Origin: Saxidomus purpurata
Taxonomy: Eukaryota; Mollusca; Bivalvia; Venerida; Veneridae
Assembly (NCBI GenBank): GCA_022818135.1
Contig: JAFMSR010000017.1
Span: 14,679,092 to 14,743,091, forward strand
Length of the DNA stretch: 64,000 nt
Direction: 5' to 3'
Positions 53,715 through 64,000 of this stretch are shown here, in pieces. The position numbers and the translations under genes were made by a program. Numbering within the stretch: position 1 is the first letter of the stretch; each line of letters opens with the position of its first letter. The notes under the pieces are model-generated. The model was given only the letters and a program-made list of their open reading frames with translations, made no database searches and was not told the DNA's origin.

Positions 53715-55460
53715 GGGATAAAATATTTGAACAAAAATTGGTAAGTTTATGATTTTAGATTATTTGGGTAAAATGAAATAAAAGCATGACAAGAAAAAGA
53801 ACCCTACCCCTTTTGGCCGAATTTCTGACGGAATCACCTTCCTACTAGTATATTTCTGACTACTGAGTTCTAAGAAGATTTTTTCATTAATCCTTCAAAC
53901 TCTCTATCTCATTTACGTAGTTGTTATCAGTTCTAAAATTTAAGTGAATCTAAATATCATCTACAGAAAACTGTCCTAAATCTAACTGAAATTGAAATCC
54001 AAAAATCGAATATCAATGTACATTCTTGGCCAAAACAATTTTTTTCTGGCTGTTTTATAGAATATACAATGTTTTCTACAATGCATGGTCAATATTTACT
54101 TTTAATTACCAGAAATCCTTTTAACTTGTTCAAGATAATGTTTGTTCTACATATTTTAAAATTTCTTATGTCGTTTTAAAAGTCGCTGCATTATGTTGCC
54201 ACCTCTATCCATGAGACATTTGTAGTAATATAACCAAATTATAGTCCCAACTGACTTAAGATACTTACTGTAGTAGCTGATATATAGCTGCATGTAAAAG
54301 TTCGCTATTTTTATTCATATATGAGCGTGACTACATTCCAGCCTGCACGTACATATACCTTGTAATTAGTGCAAACTTGTGATATACTGGCAGGTGGTCC
54401 CACTTTTTATGTTCTTTGCATTGACCACTAATTGTGATACGTGATGTATATAGCTGTATGTAAAAGTTTGCCCTATTTATTTATATATGATTACATTCCA
54501 GCTTGCACGTACACAAACCTTTGAATTAGCGCAAGCAGGCTTTTTATTAGCGCAAACAGGCGGTCACGTTTTTATTTTCTCTGTACGTAAGTCTGATTAG
54601 CGATATTGACGATGTTGTGAAATTAAATATCTATGGATGCAGAGAAAAGAAATTCGTTATCTTGACAGAAGATGTAATTTTGGTAAGATGTACTTTAAAG
54701 TTAAGGTAAGATGGTTCTTGAGTGTGCAATTGGCGTCGGGAGAAAATTATATTAGTAAGAATTAGTTAATAAAGTCCAATTTTAACTTAGAATTTCTATT
54801 AAGAAAGCTAAAGGATCGAGCTACAGCATATATTGAAAGTAACTACATGTAGGATTATTAAGTATTCCGTTAGACAAGGTCTAGTTACAGTAGGTCTACT
54901 GAATGTTTTACGACATACCTCCGCTGATAGACGTGAATCAAACCTTGTAAAACATAACAGAGAATCTGATGTAATTTGATATTATTCACGTATTCAAAAT
55001 GTTTTAACAAAATGTAACGTAAACTAACGGTAAACATAGGGTACTGGTAATATATATACTTGTTTGAACCTTAATAATCGGGTTTGTTAGATCTAGGCTG
55101 TTTTCGTTCAACTTTTTTTAAAATTTTATTCTTAGACTTGTAAAATAAAGATAAACGATAGGCATGTTTTTCGAACCAGTAAAGTTAATTTCTACAGTAA
55201 GACATCTTTCTTGGTATTATAACAGCTGCACATTGTGCTATTGAGGCACTTAAAACATCAAAGCAAAGTTATCATTTTTACATCTAAGATATGACTTAGC
55301 CTGTCCAATATAACATGTGTAGTGTTAAGATAGAAACGAAAAATCTAGTAGAAAATAAAAAATTATATAAAGTTCAGAACAAAACGAAGGAATTGCCATC
55401 AGGTTGTGATAATGAATATTAGCACAACTATTGACCTTTTCAAAAGGTGCTAATACCAGC

Positions 55461-55468
55461 TATATAAA
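55461..55468 (+). promoter_or_regulatory. TATA box of the C2-domain gene
   Basis: TATATAAA lies about 107-114 bases upstream of the ATG at 55575. Initiator-like TTCAGAC about 30 bases downstream (near 55490) is a plausible start point, giving a short 5' leader. Confidence 0.65.
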
Positions 55469-55574
55469 AGTATCACTCAGACGTTATGTTCAGACAACTT
55501 GAATAGTTCTGCAACACAGATACACGTTGTGGTAACTTAACGGAATTTGTTGGTAGAATACGTTGAATAAGAAA

Positions 55575-56195
55575 ATGCATAAAGGTAGATCATTTGACAA
55601 GGTCAGTGGAACCTCGAGAAATAAGCGGCGTACTGATGTGGTGGCACCGAATGTGTTTAGAGAAGATTCACAGCCCATAGCAGAGAGAATCAAATACATT
55701 CCTACAAAACTGGAAGATCCAGCACTTACTGAGACATCCACATATTCTGATAAGATGGCAGGGCAAAAGTGTCCGTTCCCCATTGGTGATGCAGCAGGAA
55801 GTATGAAGCTATGTTTACAACAATTTCAAAGTGTTCAACAGCTCAGAATTAGTATTTTCAATGTCAAAGGTCTCGATGAGAATAAGCACAGACTTTTTAG
55901 CAAAATATCTTTACTTGGAAGCAAGGACCAAAGGAGAAGACACTGTTCGTCAAAGAAAACTTTAACACACTCATCAACTGCTGTATTTAACGAGAACCTC
56001 TACCTGAAATTAGGAAAAGAAGATTTCAGTGAGTTTAATCTACGGATAAGACTGTGTGAAATGTCAACTCGGGGATGTTTTAGATTTAGAAAGTCTAATA
56101 TCATAGGAGAAGTGGTGTTCTCCCTTGATGGCCTTAATCTTGACCTGGACACAACCTTAGAAGTAGAACTAACCAAACAAGAGCAACCAATGAAG
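55575..56195 (+). CDS. Single-C2-domain protein, exon 1 (C2CD4-like)
   Basis: Starts at ATG 55575, since an in-frame TAG at 55554 excludes an upstream start in this exon, and ends at donor AAG|GTAACA, phase 0, giving 207 residues. The N-terminal 70 residues are polar, with a basic cluster (SRNKRR). From about residue 75 the sequence follows a type-I C2 domain: GSMKLCLQQF, LRISIFNVKGL, then FSKISLL, AVFNENLYLKL, FNLRIRL, IIGEVVFSL. The acidic residues that bind calcium in synaptotagmin loops are mostly absent (loop 1 has RLFSKI in place of SDPYVK; loop 3 reads TRGCFRFRKSNIIGEV), so calcium-independent binding is inferred. One C2 near the C-terminus after a basic N-terminal part recalls C2CD4-type proteins, but orthology is not shown. 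Confidence 0.85.
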
Positions 56196-56903
56196 GTAAC
56201 AATTTTTCTTCTCATGCTGTATCACTGTTAAGATTTCTAAGTTTTTCCACTTTGTTAACGATTTTCAAATGTGGATCTGGTGCTATATGAGTTGATTAAA
56301 TCCTCAAAACAAATCACAACATAGTAAATTCCACACAAAGGGGCTATTAAATGATTACACATACTACCAAAACATTTATACTTTTGAGAGTTTTAAACTT
56401 TAATCTTCACCATAATTCTATATGTTTATTCTAAAGTGTAAAACATTTTGTATAACTTTAATGATCATAATAAATACAACTGGGCATATTGTAGCACAAA
56501 TCAGTGTTTGATTAAAATGTTAAAAAAGGCACAATGTAGCCAAAATACTTACACCATGTATCAAACATAACAAATGATACTAATTAAGCCAACGACCGAC
56601 ACAAGACCTGCCGTTACATTTTTGCGACAAATTTAAATTTTATTTAAATATTGTTCGTTTCTTACTTTTTAAACTGTCAAACTGAGACGGGCAAGCAGAA
56701 TAATTGGATATAGACTGTACACATGTTAAAGAATCAATATATTATCAAGCAAGCAGATAAGCAGACAAGTTGACTGATAGTGTTGTAGGCAAGTGATAAT
56801 ATCTGTGATGAAAAACAATCTGACAGAAAAATATAACTATTTCATACACTATTCTGTTTTGTGTATTTTCTGCTTTGTAATTTTATATTATCTTTCATTC
56901 CAG

Positions 56904-56993
56904 ATTGTTAATTGGAAAGACCTAAAGATTTCAAGAGATGACACCATCGAGGACCAAGTGCGAAAGACCATGGCAGAATCTACATATTACTGA
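56904..56993 (+). CDS. Single-C2-domain protein, exon 2
   Basis: Acceptor TATCTTTCATTCCAG, phase 0, stop TGA at 56991-56993. Encodes IVNWKDLKISRDDTIEDQVR, then KTMAESTYY. IVNWKDL supplies the W-x-x-L of the last C2 strand, which confirms the join to exon 1. The whole protein is 236 residues. Confidence 0.85.
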   Translation: MVNWKDLKISRDDTIEDQVRKTMAESTYY

Positions 56994-57076
56994 ACAATAA
57001 TAATAATAATAAGATGAAGGACATTTTATTTACTTAAACTGTACAGCGGATTGGGTAGTTATTCAACCAAAACTTA

Positions 57077-57082
57077 AATAAA
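57077..57082 (+). terminator. Polyadenylation signal AATAAA
   Basis: First AATAAA after the C2-gene stop codon, 84 bases downstream. A second AATAAA lies at 57466-57471, so two 3' ends are possible. Confidence 0.5.
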
Positions 57083-57465
57083 TAAGAACTACTTGTACTT
57101 GTGCTCCTGAGACTTTAAAGGCGAAACAATATTCAACCGATTAAACATGCTGGATGATCGAAGTGCTATTCATCTTACACTTGATAACCTTAATATTGTT
57201 ATTGCATGAAATATGTATATAGAAAATTACTTGACACAACGTCAGGGAAAAGGACTTTTGCATGATTTACCATTCTTCCTTCTATTCTGCATTTACTTGG
57301 CGTTGATAAAAGGCAATAACCTTCACAAAAAATGTAAATGTTGCAGATGGAAATATGAAATGTGTATGTTGTGTTTTATACAGCTAATATTTGATACCAA
57401 AACGCTGTCTTACGAAATATTGTCCTTTGCAAACTTTCGTGTCGTTTGTTTTAAAACGATATCAT

Positions 57466-57471
57466 AATAAA
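57466..57471 (+). terminator. Second polyadenylation signal AATAAA
   Basis: AATAAA followed within 40 bases by a GT/T-rich stretch (TTTTGCACTTTACTGTAGTC). It could define a longer 3' untranslated region of the C2 gene. Confidence 0.4.
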
Positions 57472-58099
57472 ACAATATTCCATGCACTTTTGCACTTTAC
57501 TGTAGTCTATGTCCCGACCCTTGCGCTATCATGATAAAAACGCATTATTGACCCAATTTACCCGCTAACATACCTTTTCAGAGCATGAATGCAACCGAAT
57601 ATAAGTGCCGAAAACAAAGAACAGACACATAAAACTGATTGAAAGTCTTCTACCACAGTACTTGTCCTGTTTATATTGTTTAGTACGTTTGCGATGTTTT
57701 TAAGCGCGGAGCTAAATAATTCAAGTATCTGCAGTATTTATTAAGATATGTAGTTATTTCGAAATATGTTCAATGTATGGAACATATGATTAAGTAACTT
57801 GTTAAAAAATCATAGCCATCCTAGGTCACTTCATGACATTTGATAATTTTAAATCTCAGCCTTGTTCTTCATCGATTTATGCGTTTGACTGAACTCCTTC
57901 ATCACTAGACAACGGAAAACAATAGCAAGGTTCATTTTCCGGATGGATTATAACCAGGTATTACATGTATACACGGAAGAGGTCCGTTAGAACACTGAGA
58001 AAGATTCTCAATTTTGACTGCATGTTCATACATTCAAATTGAAAGCATCCACTGACCATTATCCTTTTCCCTTTAACTCACCCGAAGATGATCCGGTGA

Positions 58100-59035
58100 G
58101 CTTTTGTGATTGCCCGATGTCTGTTCACACGTATCTTGTTGACACTCTAGATGTCACATTTGGCACCCAATATTCTTTGAAAACTTGTCCGAATGTTTAT
58201 CTCCACGAGTACGAGGTTCAGGTCAAGTTCGAAGCTTTGTCATCTGGAATGAAACTCTTCGTCACACGGTCAAATCACAGAAAAAAACTGTTAACACTCT
58301 AGAAGCCATATGTATTAACTAATTATCTTGCAAATTGGTGAGAATGTCTGTCTCAATGATTTGTAAGTTGAGTTTGAATCTCGGTGACCAGGTGCTCAAA
58401 AGCTAAGTCAGGTGGCAAAAACAAAATTTAATCTTATTAACCCTTCTTATGCAACATTAATTAACGAATTGACTGAATAAAAATTAGTCAGAATGTTTGT
58501 CTCAATGATTTGTAGGCAAAGACCTAATTTTAATCACATAAAGGTCAAAAACTAGGTCACACGCTAAAATCAAAGTGAAACCTTGTTAACACTCCAGAGG
58601 CCATGTTTGATATCCAATCTTCATGAAAATTGGTCAGAATATTTTTCAGAATCTTTGTCCCAATGATTTCTAGGTCGGGCTCGAAGATGGGTCACTTTGG
58701 GTTAAAACCAAATCATAACAAGAACTCAAATTAAAACTGTGTAAATACTCTCGAGGCCACATTTAATACACAATGGTCATAACAATTTGCCAGTGTGTAT
58801 GTCTTGATGATTTCTATGTCAAGATTGAATGTGGATCACCTTGGATTAAAAACTAGGTCATCAGGTGAAATCTAAGGAAAAACTTTTTAATACTCTTAAA
58901 ATCACATTTTATAGCTAATCATCTTGTAATTGATCAGAATGTTTGTCTTCTCAATGTCAAACAAAATGTTTGTTTTTATGATATAATATTTTTCGTTGAA
59001 TGGCGATCACATTTTGGGTCAAAAGTAGGTCATGT
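58100..59035. repeat. Degenerate tandem repeat field (about 110-130-bp unit)
   Basis: Successive units share GTTAACACTCTAGA-GCCA, CAAT-ATGA-AATTGGTCAGAA, TGTTTGTCTCAATGATTT and CTAGGTCA. Same family as 35330-35960. Its last unit ends at GCGATATAGGGCCCTCTTGT, a block that probably marks another repeat's edge. Confidence 0.75.
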
Positions 59036-59500
59036 ATACAGCTGAGCGATATAGGGCCCTCTTGTCATGTACTGTTCCACCAATAGGATGTGTAAGGTAC
59101 ATCTTAAATGGCGCTTTGTTGGTCCCCTACCGGTCATACGACCGGTTCGGGGACTATAGGTTTGCGCTGTTCGGCCCGTTCGTCCGTCTGTCTCTCCGCA
59201 TTTACGTATCCGATTGTAGTTTCCACATGTATGGACCGATTTTAACTTTACACAATGTTTAATAATACCACAGGGGTGTGTCAGGCACAACAACCAGCCA
59301 CCTAGTTCCAATGTCAAGGTCAACGGGCTCAAACACTTTTACACGCAATTTCGTTTGCGGTCTGCATCTCCCGCATGCATGGACCGATTTTCATATAAAA
59401 TTACACAATTGATATCCATATGATGAGGGTGTGTCAAGCACAACACCCAGTCATATGCTCCCCAGGACAGGGTCATACTTAAGGCCTTAATTCTGTACAT
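59036..59500. repeat. Dispersed repeat, no gene
   Basis: Contains two units with ATGTATGGACCGATTTTAA/ATGCATGGACCGATTTTCA, followed by GGGTGTGTCA-GCACAACA. The block resembles the sequence around 30180-30240 (GGGTGTGTCCTTGCATAA). Short overlapping frames on both strands are not supported as genes. Confidence 0.5.
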
Positions 59501-59574
59501 TTATAGCGTTATGTTGCAATATTTCCTGTCCGCTCTGTACCTTTACAGCCTTCCTTACAGATTGCTTCGAACCG

Positions 59575-59880
59575 GTTGCAACGAAGTTACTCTTGTTTCG
59601 GACACTAATGTAGGATTACAGACTAATATAAATGATGCACATCAATATTTTATAGAATGGCATCTTTCTGTAAATGTCAACAAAACAAAAATAGTTGTTT
59701 TTAATAATGAAGGGGAGTGATCAAAACATGAAAAATGGTGTTGTGCTGATAATCATATTGAAATAATTAATTCCTTTAAACGTAGGAACGTTTAATTTTA
59801 CATATCGTTTGCCATTATTCAAGCCATGGCTTTAAAAGGTAAACGGGTATTTGTTACATTATTGAAAAGTTTGAAATAGT
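59575..59880 (+). mobile_element. LINE reverse-transcriptase fragment, degenerate
   Basis: Open frame to 59720 encodes VTLVSDTNVGLQTNINDAHQ, then FIEWHLSVNVNKTKIVVF, the stretch after the YADD box in CR1/RTE-like reverse transcriptases (LxxLxxW...L.LN..KTK..VF). Conceptual reading continues in other registers as KHEKWCCADNHIEIINSFK and QAMALKGKRVFVTLLKSL, so several frameshifts exist. The YADD box itself is lost. Dead fragment, no flanking domains. Confidence 0.75.
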
Positions 59881-62800
59881 GATTTTCTGTTTTATACGCC
59901 CGTAGGAATGCATTATGGGAGCACAAGTTTTTTAATTTCGTTGTTGATTCTAACACTTTCTTTTACAATGTTTGCTTGACAATATAATTTTGGAGAAACT
60001 TAACTAAAGATGAAAGCAGACTATTATGCCAGTAGTAAGTTGATTGTAGAACACGTATGTGAACCATTTGTGTAATACATTTGCAAAATTGTTAGCTGGG
60101 TATCACATATTCACATACCATAAATCTATTATGTCAATGTTTATGTTATATGTATGGGCCAGTGGAAACAAACTTTGAGACTGAAGTTTATTTGGCACTC
60201 TGAAACATAGTTGGTACATTGAGTGCTCTTCATTTCCTGTTGAGAGCAGCTGTCAAAATTTCTGTACTTACTTTGAATATAAAATATGTGTAATCTTTAT
60301 CTGTATCGGAATTAGTACAGGTCATAATTGTTCACCTAGTTCTGAATTATTTTCAAAACAAGTTCAACTTGCATCACATTTGTAAAATACACACACTATA
60401 TAAAATAGACCATACATAAAATATAAACCAAAATATAAACCTCATGGCTGCTAGGCCAGACCAGGGTCTATCAGCAATACAGTCAAACACGTGTTTTGAT
60501 GAAAAGGGAGCTCAGTCATGGTTGAGCACTTGTAATTACTGCAGAAAATCGAACAGGATATTAGAGGTCATCCCCTACAGTGATAAAGCTGATAATGCAA
60601 CTCGATAATATCTTTGGTTTTTAGGGATTTTCTAGGTACTTAAACCTATTTACACGACTGATTGATACTTAAGAGTTTTGCCGTCTATAAAGCTGGTATA
60701 AAAATGTAAATGTTTCTGTTACTTTGAATCTTTGACAGGTTTTCGTTTCTATCTAAACACTGTACATATTATATGTCAATGGCTAAGTCATAATATATAT
60801 GTAAGGATGATAGTTTTTCTTATATGTCGTGATGATATTTAGTCCTTTTTAAAGCTGCTCGTTCACAGTTTCCGGTGAAAAACATATTTCTCCTGAATGA
60901 TATACTAAAACATAAGATGTAAAAATAATGGCTAGAATCAACAACTTATTTAATAAGTAAAAATCTACACAACAATTTGATTTGACAGCATCATTATACT
61001 ATAAACATGTTTTTACAGGAATTTCAAAAGCGTTGGTAACGCTTTATACTTTGCTTCTTAATTCGTAAAATTAGACTTAATAAACACTGACTTTTTGTAA
61101 TAGAATTATCTCTCGACAGCAATTCCTTGACACCACTACATACACCAGAACCACTAACCTTAACTTTATATGTACATCTTTACAGAAAAACATTTTACGT
61201 CAAAATCAACAGATTTCTCTTCTCTGACTCCTTAGACATTTACTCGAAATTTTCATTTTCCAATAGCATTCATAACCAGGAGTGCTAACATAAGACTTAC
61301 CAACAGAGAACATAAAAATCACGTTTACATTAATCAGTACAGGACTTGCGAGCCATGACATTTTGCGCTAAATATGAATACATGTAGGCGGCCATACTGA
61401 GGATGGGCTATTTTACTTATTCACCCTGTTTTCTCTATGTATTTTATCAAAAAAACGTTAAAAAGTCTTTTTTGATCAGTCCAGTAGCATTTTGTTTTGC
61501 ACAAAATGTAATTCAATGCACATTTATGTAATTTTCCAAAAGCAAAATCACAGATGCTTGGGGTATGGACTCGCCACCCAATCTATACTTGTCCCATGTT
61601 GTACGGAACGTATATAAATACAAGATTTGAAACAACTGAAAACTGCAATCGCATATTTAAGGCATTCGTGTAAATAAGGAATAACTAACCGGTTTTTCAG
61701 ATGCAAAACAATATTCTGAATAAAATCCCACTCAAAATTGCATCGAATACGGTTGAATTAAGACAATTTCGAGGAAAAACACTTCTGTCACTTGCGCACA
61801 AATCAGATTTAGTATATACATGAAGTTATAAAAATAGGTTCCCCGCATCGCAGTATATGGAATAGCGTGCGTGGGGTACCATTACGTTTACAGCGGGGAT
61901 TTTGTCTTGTGGGAATGCTATATATAGCGGTAAATTTGAAAGCAGATTTATAAACAAAACGACTGGTTACATTTTTATTGCCTAAAGTTTTCGAATCGTT
62001 ACTATTTTTAGAAACAGTATAGGTGAGATGTGATAGAGGAAATCGATTTGTTTCAAATCTTGTATTTATATACATTGTCACCATAAACATGTGATCAGTA
62101 GGTAAGTAGAATAAGGACTTGCATTTGTAATTGGTTAGCTAACACGCAGTTGTAGGATGTATATAAGGTACTGCAGTGAGCAGGGGCGAGGGTCAGGCTT
62201 AAGGGGATGCGGTCCAGACCCCAAGTATCTGTGAGCAAAATAGCTAAACAAAATTTTATTCCTTCAGAAATGTTGACTTATACGGCGGGGAATTTGCTTA
62301 TAAAAGCAACCCATATTGTGTTACATGCACAATGAATCGCATACTGTGCTACCAGGCGTACGTATCAAACAAATGTAGTAATTTCCTATTAAACGAAAGG
62401 GGTATGAAATACCGGCAGTGTATCTGTGATTCTTTGAAATGAAACTTTAACAAAATATATCATTTATTTGCCTTTCATGTCGTGTGTAAGCTTACTCAAA
62501 GAAGAAATCAATTTACAATTGTCATTTACAAGTGATTCAAAGTGCCTGGTTTAGGCAAAGAGAGAGGTACACTTAATAACATTGTCTGTATACTACCTAA
62601 ATATGTCGCGCCTACCGACTGTTTAGTTCATATTGATGTTAATTTCGAGTTAGGGATACATGTATTGTGGTCAAAATTCTAAATGTCGAGAGCGCAAAAG
62701 TCTAGAAGTTTTTGTTAAAGTGCACGTATACTTCGGGAAAATCGAACTATACTTTTATTTAATTCTGTTTCTAGCACACAAGTTCATCATATATCTGAAA

Positions 62801-63499
62801 ATGAGCACAGGAAAATAAGTTGATAAGTTGCACAATACTAGGGTTGAAAGCGATTTATTACAGAAGGTTTCTATGTTTAATATGTGTGCTAAAATAATGT
62901 ATGTTGATTTTTAAAGTTGTATTGATGCGATGTTAAAACCAGATTTTACTTTACGTTACGAAGTTAAAATGAATGCGTTTTTGAACACAGGTGGTCATTA
63001 TTTTATTGTGTACATACGTAAAACAAAATGACCGAAGATAGTTAATAAATCAGACGAATTCCCCTCTACCTATTTCAAAATATCACTGTATTATCATTTG
63101 ATATATGCAAACAGAATTATCTATATCCGGTATTTACATCACAATGTTTACTAAAACTTAAGTTGAATGTATTAATAGATTCGGTAGCGATACAAGATCA
63201 GTTTACCATGAAACATTTTTAAACCTTAACATTGATATGGGAGTGCTACGGAAGTATTTGGGTTTTTTGTGATTTAACATGTGGTTTTCGACCATTGATT
63301 CACATTTACATTTAAGGAACATAAAACGGAACAATACGTAAGTTTAATTTAATAGAAGCTTTGACAAAGTGGCGAATTTATTGTAACATCCATGTATGTT
63401 ACTCATTGATCATTCAAATACATATGTACTAAGTAAACGTGTTTCCGGACGGCTGTGGTATACATGAATAGTTTATAGTTTATACTGTTTTATTTTAGC
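59881..63499. other. Intergenic stretch, one MITE, no gene seen
   Basis: Besides the MITE at 60849-61080 there is only AT-rich DNA with unrelated short frames. No exon with family resemblance was found. Confidence 0.45.
60849..61080 (+). mobile_element. MITE family 2 (copy D, right end missing)
   Basis: Starts TTAA|AGCTGCTCGTTCACAG, followed by GGTGAAAAAC and the inner palindrome AAAAGCGTTGGTAACGCTTT near the end. The right terminal repeat is not seen. Confidence 0.7.
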
Positions 63500-63504
63500 T
63501 CGAT

Positions 63505-63655
63505 TGTGAAGAAAGCTTGTAGCTTATCGAGTCACTCTCGAGTCCGCTTCCTGGAAAAACCAGTACTGGTGTCATATGAGAAAATACGGTCGTCACCCCA
63601 GTGGGGCTCGAACCCGCAACCTCCGGGATGAGCGAATAACGAAGTGTTAGAATAG
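63505..63655 (-). repeat. tRNA-derived SINE, second family
   Basis: Reverse complement starts with a tRNA-like head whose B box is GGGTTCGAGCCCC, followed by ACCAGTACTGGTTTTTCCAG, AAGCGGACTCGAGAGTGACT and a tail AATCGAGCTAAAATAAA. The core differs from the SINE family at 8.5-30 kb. Confidence 0.65.
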
Positions 63656-64000
63656 ATAGATATAATATTTCGATTATTATGACTCGTCTGCTACTTTAAG
63701 GTTTCTCACAGTATAAAGTATTTGACGGTTATAAGAATTAAACCTACATGTTCTTCTTTTAAGTTCTTGAACGGGTATTCAATTCAAACATTGTCAAAAT
63801 GTTCTTCGGTAAATTATTGTGCATTTGACTACGAACATTATCAAAGTTTGTGCTGAAACGATCTTTTGTTGTCCCAATCAATGAGGCGACATTGACACGA
63901 GAATGTCATTAACTTTGTAAAAAGACTATTTCTTAAATAAATCAGTTTTACTTTTTAAGTTTCTTTTGTTACGCTTTATTTGGTAGTTCTGTGTCACGAA

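Larger units (their letters stand above)
49642..55460. other. 3' flank of receptor and intergenic DNA
   Basis: Apart from the MITE fragment at 50461-50700 and the TTAA element at 53289-53714, this stretch is AT-rich and shows no exon with family resemblance. The first part must hold the receptor's 3' untranslated region, whose end cannot be fixed from sequence alone. Confidence 0.5.

Overview
This window is AT-rich nuclear DNA of an animal, most likely a bivalve mollusc. Genes are split into many short exons with GT-AG introns. SINEs with tRNA-derived heads, TTAA-flanked miniature inverted-repeat elements (MITEs), foldback palindromes and minisatellites are dense. There is no operon structure, CRISPR array or rRNA. 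The bivalve assignment is an inference from gene style and repeat types, not from a search.

Layout. 1-8.7 kb: foldback palindrome, a TTAA MITE and a tandem segmental duplication (3.26-6.18 and 6.30-7.95 kb). 8.7-20.9 kb: no gene recognised; SINEs, a dispersed repeat present twice, two inverse CAG-type minisatellites, and a dead LINE fragment on the minus strand (13.8-14.8 kb). 21.0-49.6 kb: one large plus-strand gene of about 27 recognisable coding exons, encoding an adhesion G-protein-coupled receptor. Domain order is signal peptide, sushi, EGF-like, EGF-like, sushi, hormone-receptor motif (HRM), Thr/Ser-rich stalk, GAIN domain with GPS cleavage motif (HL/T), seven transmembrane helices and a short cytoplasmic tail. 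From the first EGF exon to the stop codon, all splice phases join into one open frame; the protein is about 920 residues. 49.6-55.4 kb: 3' flank with MITEs. 55.5-57.5 kb: a compact two-exon gene for a single-C2-domain protein of 236 residues, with a TATA box and polyadenylation signals. 57.5-64 kb: a tandem repeat field, an RT fragment of a dead LINE, a MITE and a SINE.

The most unusual signal is tandem amplification of splice junctions inside the receptor gene. The acceptor and first bases of the TM3 exon are present about 7 times (62-bp unit). The last bases and donor of the TM4 exon are present about 15 times (41-bp unit). Three decoy acceptors in the TM3 ladder were read and each meets an in-frame stop; passing the first TM4 donor meets TAA at once. 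The acceptor of the second EGF exon also continues a 29-bp repeat. Other points are a decayed tandem copy of the first EGF exon, an in-frame TAG at the only phase-compatible start of the first sushi exon, and several unrelated-looking TIR elements that all use TTAA targets and begin TTAA-AG.
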